Source of the DNA: Schlegelella_A sp038231215
GTDB taxonomy: Bacteria > Pseudomonadota > Gammaproteobacteria > Burkholderiales > Burkholderiaceae_C
Assembly (NCBI GenBank): GCA_038231215.1
Contig: JBBRLS010000019.1
Span: 1 to 64,000 of the forward strand
DNA length: 64,000 nucleotides
Direction: 5' to 3'
A program made the translations under genes and the position numbers. Numbering within the stretch: the first letter of the stretch is position 1; the number at the start of each line of letters is the position of its first letter. The notes under the pieces are model-generated. The model was not told the origin of the DNA and ran no database searches. It saw only the letters and a program-made list of their open reading frames with translations. Of this stretch, positions 27,413 to 33,760 are shown one piece after another.

Positions 27413-28060
27413 TCACGAATTCTCGAGGACGACGCCCTCGATGAGATTGGCCACGTCCTCGCAGCGGTCGGAGATCGACTCGAGCAGCTCGTAGACCGCC
27501 TTCAGCTTGATCAGCTCACGGACGTCGGTCTCCTCGCGGAACAGGCGCGACATCGCCGAGCGCATGACGCGGTCGGCGTCGGACTCGAGGCGGTCGATCT
27601 CCTCGCAGGTCTTGAGTGCCGCGGCCGCGACCTCGGGCTCGCTGATCCTCGAGAGGAGCGAGACCGCGTGCTGCACGCGCTCGCAGCACTTGGCGCTCAG
27701 GTCACCCAGGCGCAGGATGTCCTCGTTCATCGCCTGCACGTCGTAGAGCGACATCGTCTCGCTGGCGTCCTGCAGCAGGTCGAGCACGTCGTCCATGGCG
27801 TTGATCAGGCCGAAGATCTGCTCGCGGTCGATCGGCGTGATGAAGGTCTTGTGCAGCAGCCGGTTCACCTCGGCGGTGATGCGGTCGGCCTGCCGCTCGG
27901 CCGTGCCTACCTCATCGGTGTGCTTGGCGCGCAGGTCCGGATCGGCGTAATGCTGGATCAGCCGGATGAAGGCGCGCGCGCCTTCGGCGATGTAGTTGCC
28001 GTGCTGGTTGAACAGCTCGAAGAAGTTGCCTTCCCGCGGTAGCAGCTTGCCGAAAAGCAT
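27413..28060 (-). CDS. DUF47 family PhoU-like phosphate transport accessory protein
   Basis: A 215-residue all-helical PhoU-like protein (DUF47/YkaA) that typically pairs with Pit transporters and modulates phosphate uptake. The motifs are F-F-E-L-F-N-Q-H and the repeated E-x-x-A-D-R-I/D-x-x-D helices with D-D-V-L-D-L in the middle. It precedes pit, so the two are probably one operon. Confidence 0.92.
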   Translation of the reverse strand: MLFGKLLPREGNFFELFNQHGNYIAEGARAFIRLIQHYADPDLRAKHTDEVGTAERQADRITAEVNRLLHKTFITPIDREQIFGLINAMDDVLDLLQDASETMSLYDVQAMNEDILRLGDLSAKCCERVQHAVSLLSRISEPEVAAAALKTCEEIDRLESDADRVMRSAMSRLFREETDVRELIKLKAVYELLESISDRCEDVANLIEGVVLENS

Positions 28061-28090
28061 CCCGATTTCCCCCCTCGTATGGTGAGGAGT

Positions 28091-28366
28091 TTACGGGCGT
28101 GGCCAGCGACGGATCAGATGGACGAGATGGGCCAGCCCGGCGCCGGCCAGGCAGAGGGGCAGCCACGGCCACGCCACGCCAGCGAGGACAGCGCGAAGGC
28201 CGAGCATGAGAAAGAGGCCCGCGCCGAGTTCCGGCAACAACTCACGCGGCGCCAGCCCGCGTCCCGTTTTGCGATAGTGGACGATCAGGACCGAGAGCTC
28301 GATGACCGTGATCACGATCACTGCGTCGACTATTCCCGTGCTCGTCAGCCACTCGGCGATGGCCAC
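28091..28366 (-). CDS. Small membrane protein of unknown function in the bchG-bchP-tspO operon
   Basis: A 91-residue protein with three hydrophobic segments (about 11-30, 44-62, 66-85) and a basic tail R-R-W-P-R-P. I do not recognise a family. It starts 4 bases after the tspO stop on the same strand, so it is likely co-transcribed with tspO, bchP and bchG. Its link to photosynthesis is by position only. Confidence 0.6.
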   Translation of the reverse strand: MAIAEWLTSTGIVDAVIVITVIELSVLIVHYRKTGRGLAPRELLPELGAGLFLMLGLRAVLAGVAWPWLPLCLAGAGLAHLVHLIRRWPRP

Positions 28367-28370
28367 GAAG

Positions 28371-28886
28371 CTACAGGCCGCTGAATGGCGCGTTCAGGCG
28401 CACGACGGCGTAGTTCAACGTCGCGGCGAAGCTCACCCACGCCAGATAAGGCACGAGCAGCCAGCCGCTGGCTCTCGAGAAATGGCCGAGGTAGACGATC
28501 AGCACGAGGATCGAGAGCCAGAGGAAGCCGACTTCGGGCAGGGCCCAGTCGGGTCGGCGCAGGCGAAAGAAGAGCAGGCTCCAGAGCACGTTGGCGAAGG
28601 CATTCGCGGCGAACAGGCCGAGCATCCATTCGCGTCGTGCCGCGGTCGCGGCGCGCCGCCAGGCGATGACGCCGGCGATCGCGGCGCAGGCGTAGATCGT
28701 CGTCCAGGCTGGCCCGAACAGGAAGTCGGGCGGCTTCCACGCCGGCTCCTTCAGCGACTGATACCAAGGGCCGATATCGGTAGAGAGCGCACCGAGTGTG
28801 GCCAGGCCGAGTGCCGCAGCAGCAGCCACCACGACCGGTTTCCAGCGCTCGCCGGTCCACGCGCCGGCCCCGCGCCGTTCAGACAC
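28371..28886 (-). CDS. tspO: TspO/MBR family tryptophan-rich sensory protein
   Basis: A 171-residue TspO with an N-terminal extension of about 15 residues and five membrane helices. The family signatures are P-W-Y-Q-S-L-x-x-P-x-W-x-P-P, W-T-x-I-Y and V-P-Y-L-A-W-V-S-F-A-A-T-L-N. Rhodobacter TspO is an outer-membrane-associated protein that binds tetrapyrroles and down-regulates photosynthesis genes under oxygen. Here its start overlaps the bchP end by 8 bases, so it is coupled to bacteriochlorophyll synthesis. Confidence 0.93.
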   Translation of the reverse strand: MSERRGAGAWTGERWKPVVVAAAAALGLATLGALSTDIGPWYQSLKEPAWKPPDFLFGPAWTTIYACAAIAGVIAWRRAATAARREWMLGLFAANAFANVLWSLLFFRLRRPDWALPEVGFLWLSILVLIVYLGHFSRASGWLLVPYLAWVSFAATLNYAVVRLNAPFSGL

Positions 28887-30117
28887 GGGCCAGGCCGAGC
28901 AGGTGCGCCATGTCCTTGAAGAAGATGCGCACGTGCGCCATCGGCCGCTTGCGAACGAGCTCCTTGTTCATGTAGGCGTCGAAGGTCAGCGTCTGCACAT
29001 CCTTGTCCTTGCAGATGCTGACGAAGCGCTCGCGACGACGGTCGCTGCTGTACCAGAACCACTGCATCACACCGAGCACCCAAAACACCTTGCCGTGCAG
29101 TTTCATGAAGCGCTGCCGCGCGCCGGCCAGCGCGCGCGCGTCTCCGGTGCGCAGCAGCTCGTCGACGGCGTCGGCAGCGAAGCGCCCGCCGAGCATCGCG
29201 TAGTAGATGCCTTCGCCGGATGCGGGCGCGACCACGCCGGCGGCGTCGCCCGCCAGCACCACGTCGCGGCCGTTGTCCCAGTGGCGCAGCGGCTTCATCG
29301 GAATGGGTGCGCCCTCACGGCGCAGCGTTTCCGCCTCGGCCAATCCGGCAGCATCGCGCAGCGTTGCCACCGCGCCGCGCAGCGAAAAGCCCTTGTCGGC
29401 GCTGCCGGTGCCGATGCTCAGCGTATCGCCGTGCGGAAACACCCAGCCGTAGAAGTCGGGCGAGAGCTGGCCGCGGTAGTAGACGTCGCAGCGTGAGCCG
29501 TCGTAGCCGGACGGCCTGACCGCCGGGGCGCGCACGATCTCGTGGTACGCGAAGACGTATTTCGTGCGGTCGGCCTTCGGCACGGCGGCCTCGCGTGCGA
29601 CGTTCGAGCGCGCGCCGTCGGCGCCGATCACTGTGCGCGCCCTCACCGTGCAAGCGATGCCTTCGCCGCGGTGGTGGCGGTCTCGCTGCACGTAGTGCAC
29701 GACGGTGGTGCCGTCTGCGTCGCGCGTGAGCTTCTCGAAGCTGCCGGAGCGGCGCACCGCACCGTGCTCACGGGCGCGCTCGCGCAGGAACTCGTCGAAT
29801 CGTTCGCGATCGACCATGCCGACGAAGCCGCCTTCGATCGGAATGTCGACCCGGCTGTCGGAGGGCGCCACCATGCGCGCCGATGTGGCGCGCGCGACCA
29901 GCTGTGCGTCGGGAATGGAGAAGTCCTTGATCAAACGCGGCGGGATCGCCCCGCCGCACGGCTTGACCCGCCCGGCCCGGTCGAGCAGCAGCACGCTATG
30001 ACCACGCCGCGCGAGATCGTCGGCGGCGGTGGCGCCGGCCGGACCGCCGCCCACCACGACGGCGTCGAAGATCTCACGTGGCCGCATGGCCGGTACGGAA
30101 CTGCCTGTCGGATGCAT
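28879..30117 (-). CDS. bchP: Geranylgeranyl reductase (bacteriochlorophyll a)
   Basis: BchP saturates three double bonds of the geranylgeranyl tail to give phytyl-bacteriochlorophyll. The 412-residue flavoprotein has the FAD fold V-V-V-G-G-G-P-A-G-A-T-A-A, the K-P-C-G-G-A-I-P-P segment typical of ChlP/BchP, the G-A-D-G-A-R-S-N motif and the G-D-A-A-G-V-V-A-P motif. The ATG at 30117 was chosen because a perfect AGGAGG lies 8 bases upstream; an upstream ATG at 30138 would place that site inside the gene. It sits 4 bases after bchG. Confidence 0.95.
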   Translation of the reverse strand: MHPTGSSVPAMRPREIFDAVVVGGGPAGATAADDLARRGHSVLLLDRAGRVKPCGGAIPPRLIKDFSIPDAQLVARATSARMVAPSDSRVDIPIEGGFVGMVDRERFDEFLRERAREHGAVRRSGSFEKLTRDADGTTVVHYVQRDRHHRGEGIACTVRARTVIGADGARSNVAREAAVPKADRTKYVFAYHEIVRAPAVRPSGYDGSRCDVYYRGQLSPDFYGWVFPHGDTLSIGTGSADKGFSLRGAVATLRDAAGLAEAETLRREGAPIPMKPLRHWDNGRDVVLAGDAAGVVAPASGEGIYYAMLGGRFAADAVDELLRTGDARALAGARQRFMKLHGKVFWVLGVMQWFWYSSDRRRERFVSICKDKDVQTLTFDAYMNKELVRKRPMAHVRIFFKDMAHLLGLARV

Positions 30118-30121
30118 GTCG

Positions 30122-31000
30122 TCAACCTCCTGCGGCACGCAGCGCGAAGGCGCTCACCAGCATGCCACCCACGTAGAGCGGCACGCCGAAGCCGCTGTAC
30201 CAGAGCGCGCGCTCGAGGGGGCGCTCCAGGAACCTGGCCATCATCGCGAGCTGCACCAGTAGCAGCAAGCCGACGCTGACGGCGTGGACCGGGGCGTGCC
30301 ACGCCACCAGGAACAGCACCACGATCACCTGGGGCACGGCCATGATCAGGCAAGCCGCGCGCGCCGCGTTCTGAATTCCTAGACGGACCGGGAGCGAACC
30401 GATGCCGAGCATACGGTCGCCCTTGATCGACTTGAAGTCGTTGAGCGTCATGATGCCGTGCGCGCCTGCGCTGTAGAGCCCGGCCAGCACCAGCGTCTCG
30501 ACGCCGGGCATCTGCCCGCCCGCCATCACCGCCGCGCCGGTCGTCCAGGCGAGTCCCTCGTAGCAGAGCGCGCAAGCAGCATTGCCCCACCAGCCGTTGA
30601 GCTTGAGGCGCAGCGGCGGTGCGCTATAAGCCCACGCCAGCGCGAGCCCGAACGCGGCGGCGGCGAAACCCCACACGCCGAGCAGCGTCGCCACTGCCAG
30701 CGACAGCACCGTCCAACCCATCGCGATGCGGATGCCCCAGCGCCCCGGAATTCGGCCGGACGGGATCGGGCGCTGCGGCTCGTTGATGGCGTCGACGTCG
30801 CGGTCGAACCAGTCGTTCACCGCCTGGCTGGTGGCGCACACCAGCGGCCCGGCGAGCGCCAGCCCCGCCACCACGACCGGCCAGCGCTCGCCGACCGGCA
30901 TGCCCGAAGCGACAACGCCGCAGCCAAACGCCCACATCGGCGGGAACCACGTGATCGGCTTGAGGAGCTCCGCGACAGCGAATACTTGCGGTGTGGTCAT
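30122..31000 (-). CDS. bchG: Bacteriochlorophyll synthase
   Basis: BchG esterifies bacteriochlorophyllide a with geranylgeranyl (or phytyl) diphosphate. The 292-residue UbiA-family prenyltransferase has several membrane helices and both Asp-rich motifs: N62-D-W-F-D-R-D-V-D70 and the later D-F-K-S-I-K-G-D. The N-terminus L-L-K-P-I-T-W-F-P-P-M-W-A-F is typical of BchG. It is first gene of a - strand operon, with a PpsR-like palindrome 31 bases upstream of its start. Confidence 0.95.
   Translation of the reverse strand: MTTPQVFAVAELLKPITWFPPMWAFGCGVVASGMPVGERWPVVVAGLALAGPLVCATSQAVNDWFDRDVDAINEPQRPIPSGRIPGRWGIRIAMGWTVLSLAVATLLGVWGFAAAAFGLALAWAYSAPPLRLKLNGWWGNAACALCYEGLAWTTGAAVMAGGQMPGVETLVLAGLYSAGAHGIMTLNDFKSIKGDRMLGIGSLPVRLGIQNAARAACLIMAVPQVIVVLFLVAWHAPVHAVSVGLLLLVQLAMMARFLERPLERALWYSGFGVPLYVGGMLVSAFALRAAGG
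30126..30131 (-). promoter_or_regulatory. Ribosome binding site that fixes the bchP start
   Basis: AGGAGG on the - strand, 8 bases upstream of the ATG at 30117 and overlapping the 3' end of bchG. It decides in favour of the shorter bchP reading frame. Confidence 0.75.
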
Positions 31001-31030
31001 GGCGTCAGTTTCGCACCTGACATACAATAA

Positions 31031-31048
31031 CGTCAATCTTTGTTGACA
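31031..31048. promoter_or_regulatory. PpsR/CrtJ-like palindrome between bchG and the BLUF gene
   Basis: CGTCAATCTTTGTTGACA is an 18-bp dyad (GTCAA-N6-TTGAC) that fits the PpsR consensus TGT-N12-ACA with a single outer mismatch. It lies 31 bases from the bchG start and 49 from the BLUF gene start. The same AACGTCAATCT 11-mer recurs upstream of bchF. Binding is inferred from consensus and context. Confidence 0.6.
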
Positions 31049-31096
31049 TCCATTGCAGTGTCGCGGGGGCGCGGTGCGAAAGCGAACAAGTCGAGC

Positions 31097-31537
31097 ATGA
31101 GAAGCTTGTCTGCTGTGATCTATCGGAGTCGGGCGTCTTGCCCGCCGTCCGACCTCGACCTCTTTTATCTGCTGGCGCAAGCCCGCATGCGGAACGAGGC
31201 TCTCGAGCTTACGGGCCTCATTCTTTACGACCGCGGCTACTACTTTCAGTGGCTGGAAGGCAGCAATCTCGCGCTCGGCAAGGTGTGGAACAGCATCCGG
31301 CGCGATCCCCGGCACGGCGACATTCATTGCATTGCCGACCAGACGATTCCGGTGCGACTGTTCGGCGGCTGGCAAATGCGCTTTGCGCACCGGGACCACC
31401 AACACGAATCGATCGTCGACGGCTTCTCGGTTGCCGATCCGGCGCTGCTGGACGACCTGCACATCAACCCGCACAAGACGCCGAACATCCTCGCGACATT
31501 CAGCACGCTGGGCGGCAGCAGCCTCGAGACAGCCTGA
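31097..31537 (+). CDS. BLUF domain blue-light photoreceptor protein
   Basis: A 146-residue protein dominated by a BLUF (flavin-binding) domain. The photocycle Tyr lies in A-V-I-Y-R-S-R-A, a candidate Asn in R-N-E-A-L-E-L-T-G and the Gln in Y-F-Q-W-L-E-G. A Trp-Met-R-F segment (G-W-Q-M-R-F) follows as in AppA-type domains. About 45 residues after the core hold no known output domain. It lies between bchG and ppsR and converges with ppsR. By analogy to AppA-PpsR it may modulate PpsR in response to light; that is inference. No strong ribosome site precedes the chosen ATG. Confidence 0.85.
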   Translation: MRSLSAVIYRSRASCPPSDLDLFYLLAQARMRNEALELTGLILYDRGYYFQWLEGSNLALGKVWNSIRRDPRHGDIHCIADQTIPVRLFGGWQMRFAHRDHQHESIVDGFSVADPALLDDLHINPHKTPNILATFSTLGGSSLETA

Positions 31538-31565
31538 GGCGGCCTGAGGCGGCCTCGGCGTCGGC

Positions 31566-32708
31566 TCAGGCGCGACCAACAACCTCGCTGTCGGCACCGC
31601 CGAGCCCGTACCGGCGCAGCTTCACGTAGAGGCTCTGGCGCGACAGGCCCAGCAACTCCGCGGCGGCAGCGCGGTTGTCGCGCGTGAGCTGAAGCGCCGC
31701 TTCGATGCACATCTTCTCGATCAGCGAGGTGGTGTTGGCTACGATATCGCGCATCGGCACCCGGCCGACCAGCTCGGCAAGCTGGCCGACCGACTTCGAC
31801 AGGGCGCCGTGCGAGTGGGTATCGCCCACCAGGCGGCGGCCGACATCGCGAATCGTGAAGCCGAGACAGGAGTGCTCGTCGAGGGTGACCTGCGCGGCCG
31901 AGATCTCCACCTCGGTGAGTGCGCCGTGCTCCGAGCGCAGGTTGGTCGCGAAGAGCTTGAGCGAGCCGCGCTGGCGCAGGTTGGTGATGAGCACGCCCAG
32001 ATCGACGCTCGTGCGCCCGAGCCAGCGTCCGAGCGATTCGCCGCGCACCTGCCGCTCGGTGGCCACCTGCACCAGCTCGACGAACGCCGGGTTGGCCTGG
32101 AGGATCTTGCCGCTCAGATCGGTGAGAACGATCGCGTCGGGCGCACCGGCGCAATAACGCGCCCAGTCGTCACTCGCGTCGACGCGCTCGCCGCGCGCCG
32201 TGCGCGCATCCGGCGGCTCGAGACGGAGCAGCAGTACGAAGGCGCCGTCCTGGCGGAACACCGAGGCCGACAGCACCAGCCTGCGCGAACCGGCGACGGC
32301 ATCGACGCGGATGTTGCCGGGGCGGCCGCCGCGCAGCATGTCGGCAGCCAGCGCTTCGAGAGCGTCGTGCGACCGCGCCTGGAATACTGACAGCGCGGAC
32401 GCATTGCCGATCTTCTTCGCGCTCATGCCGAGCAGTACGCAGGCCGCGGGGTTGACGTCGAGAACGCGCAGGGTCTGCCCCTCGACGACGAGAAGCGCTT
32501 CGGTGGTGGCCGTGAACAGATGCCGGAAGCGTGATTCGAACTCGCGCAACCTCGCATAGTCGCGTTCCATCGTGGCCTGGGCCTCGACAAGACGAGCCTT
32601 CATGGCGGCCTCGGGAACCGAGCCTTCCTCCTCGGTCGGCTTAGTGCGAGCGCGGCCGACGTGTGCCGCAGGCACCTGCAGCTTCTCTTTTTTCAGTGTT
32701 CTTGCCAT
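31566..32708 (-). CDS. ppsR: Photosynthesis regulator PpsR/CrtJ, short form
   Basis: PpsR (CrtJ) controls bch, crt and puf genes by oxygen and light. The 380 residues comprise a long helix (about 34-60), PAS domain 1 (about 60-170), PAS domain 2 (about 180-300) and a C-terminal Fis-type HTH (about 335-372). The HTH has the diagnostic L-G-L-S-R-Q-S-L-Y-V-K-L-R-R-Y. Cysteines are at C-V-L-L-G, R-Y-C-A, S-C-L-G and K-M-C-I-E-A, the last just before the HTH. Compared with the roughly 460-residue Rhodobacter form, the N-terminal domain ahead of the linker helix is absent. No upstream in-frame start exists before a stop. Confidence 0.93.
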   Translation of the reverse strand: MARTLKKEKLQVPAAHVGRARTKPTEEEGSVPEAAMKARLVEAQATMERDYARLREFESRFRHLFTATTEALLVVEGQTLRVLDVNPAACVLLGMSAKKIGNASALSVFQARSHDALEALAADMLRGGRPGNIRVDAVAGSRRLVLSASVFRQDGAFVLLLRLEPPDARTARGERVDASDDWARYCAGAPDAIVLTDLSGKILQANPAFVELVQVATERQVRGESLGRWLGRTSVDLGVLITNLRQRGSLKLFATNLRSEHGALTEVEISAAQVTLDEHSCLGFTIRDVGRRLVGDTHSHGALSKSVGQLAELVGRVPMRDIVANTTSLIEKMCIEAALQLTRDNRAAAAELLGLSRQSLYVKLRRYGLGGADSEVVGRA

Positions 32709-32787
32709 GAAGCCACATTGTGCTTGGAGCGATGCCTCAGCCCGAGTGTGGCGCCCACCTCGGGCCGCCCGAAACGAACGCGATCGA

Positions 32788-33057
32788 TCAGGCGCGGTAG
32801 CGCTTCAATGGGGAAGCGTCGGCTGGACGGTATTCGCGCAACAGGCGAGGTAGCAGTTGCGCCTCGATCACCGCCATGAGGCACGCGAGGTCGGCGTCGC
32901 AGAGCGAGCTGATCCAGGTCGTGGCGACAGCGCGCCGTTGCGCCGTCTCGGCGAGCCCCCGATGGAGCATCGCTTCAGCCGGCTCGAGCCCATGCTGCGG
33001 GCCAGAGCTCCCCGAGCCGGCACGCGCCGAACGAGAACCCTGATACACGTCGGTCAT
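32788..33057 (-). CDS. Small protein upstream of ppsR, possible AerR/PpaA N-terminal-type fragment
   Basis: An 89-residue protein with a clear ribosome site (GAGGAG, 6 bases before the ATG at 33057). The first 40 residues are Gly/Ser-rich; the last 40 form a helical stretch, L-A-C-L-M-A-V-I-E-A-Q-L-L-P-R-L-L. This resembles the I-E-x-E-I-I-P-R-L-x-L segment near the N-terminus of AerR/PpaA-type photosynthesis regulators. The cobalamin-binding domain that should follow is absent, because ppsR begins 79 bases later. Gene position (just before ppsR) matches aerR/ppaA in other clusters. The resemblance is from memory and needs a profile search. Confidence 0.6.
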   Translation of the reverse strand: MTDVYQGSRSARAGSGSSGPQHGLEPAEAMLHRGLAETAQRRAVATTWISSLCDADLACLMAVIEAQLLPRLLREYRPADASPLKRYRA

Positions 33058-33063
33058 TCGTGT

Positions 33064-33069
33064 CTCCTC
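33064..33069 (-). promoter_or_regulatory. Ribosome binding site of the small gene before ppsR
   Basis: GAGGAG on the - strand, 6 bases before the ATG at 33057. It supports the small gene being translated and rules out the in-frame ATG 18 bases further upstream. Confidence 0.65.
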
Positions 33070-33199
33070 TCGCAATTCTTTTAGTGCGGATAAGCACGGT
33101 CACTCGCTGAACCAGGCAGCACCCGAACCTGGCAGAAGGGATCGAACTCGCTGCATTCGCAATTCTCGACAAACCTATTTCACACCTCTTTCGCGCGCT

Positions 33200-33239
33200 T
33201 GTAAACGTCAATCTGCATTTACGTCTACGCTGATTGACA
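33200..33239. promoter_or_regulatory. Cluster of PpsR-like half-sites upstream of bchF
   Basis: Three overlapping 18-bp windows fit TGT-N12-ACA with one or two mismatches: TGT-N12-GCA (33200-33217), CGT-N12-ACG (33206-33223, inner dyad GTCAA-N6-TTTAC) and CGT-N12-ACA (33222-33239). The last two are centred 16 bp apart. The final site ends in the bchF -35 element, so occupancy would block RNA polymerase. Assignment is by consensus and position. Confidence 0.55.
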
Positions 33240-33262
33240 GCGTCGATTTCGCTGGCTAGATT
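33234..33262 (+). promoter_or_regulatory. Sigma-70-type promoter of the bchF superoperon
   Basis: TTGACA (33234-33239), a 17-base spacer and TAGATT (33257-33262) lie 6 bases before the bchF ATG, so the leader would be very short or absent. The perfect -35 is embedded in a PpsR-like site. This is the best promoter in the 211-base gap 33058-33268. Confidence 0.6.
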
Positions 33263-33268
33263 CGCGTC

Positions 33269-33760
33269 ATGCGCTTGCCGCTCTATGACGCTGAACAAAA
33301 GCGCCGCCGGGATACATCGCGATGGACTTTTGTGCAAGGCGTACTTGCACCGATCCAGTTCGTGATCTTCCTGGTGAGTCTCGGTTTGGTCCTGCACTAC
33401 CTCGCCACCGGCCACGGCCACGGCGCGGCGACGATCTCTGTGGTGGTGAAGACGTTCGCGCTCTACGCCATCATGATCACCGGCTGCCTGTGGGAAAAGG
33501 CGGTCTTCGGAAAGTACCTGTTCGCCGCCGCGTTCTACTGGGAAGACGTGTTCAGCATGCTGGTGCTGGCCCTTCACACGGCCTATCTGGTGGCGCTCGC
33601 CACCGACGCCTTGGGCGCTCGTGGCCAGATGCTGCTCGCGCTCGTTGCCTACGCCACCTACCTGATCAACGCGACGCAGTTTCTGCTCAAGCTGCGCGCC
33701 GCAAGGCTCGACCACGCACAAGCGATGCGCGGCGGCGCAGCGCTGGGGGCTGCCGCATGA
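33269..33760 (+). CDS. bchF: 2-vinyl bacteriochlorophyllide hydratase
   Basis: BchF hydrates the C3 vinyl group to hydroxyethyl on the route to bacteriochlorophyll a. The 163-residue membrane protein has four hydrophobic segments. Family motifs are R-W-T-F-V-Q-G-V-L-A-P-I-Q-F, W-E-K-A-V-F-G-K-Y-L-F-A, F-Y-W-E-D-V-F-S and N-A-T-Q-F-L-L-K-L-R-A-A-R. It is first gene of the + strand superoperon; its TGA overlaps the bchN ATG. Confidence 0.96.
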   Translation: MRLPLYDAEQKRRRDTSRWTFVQGVLAPIQFVIFLVSLGLVLHYLATGHGHGAATISVVVKTFALYAIMITGCLWEKAVFGKYLFAAAFYWEDVFSMLVLALHTAYLVALATDALGARGQMLLALVAYATYLINATQFLLKLRAARLDHAQAMRGGAALGAAA

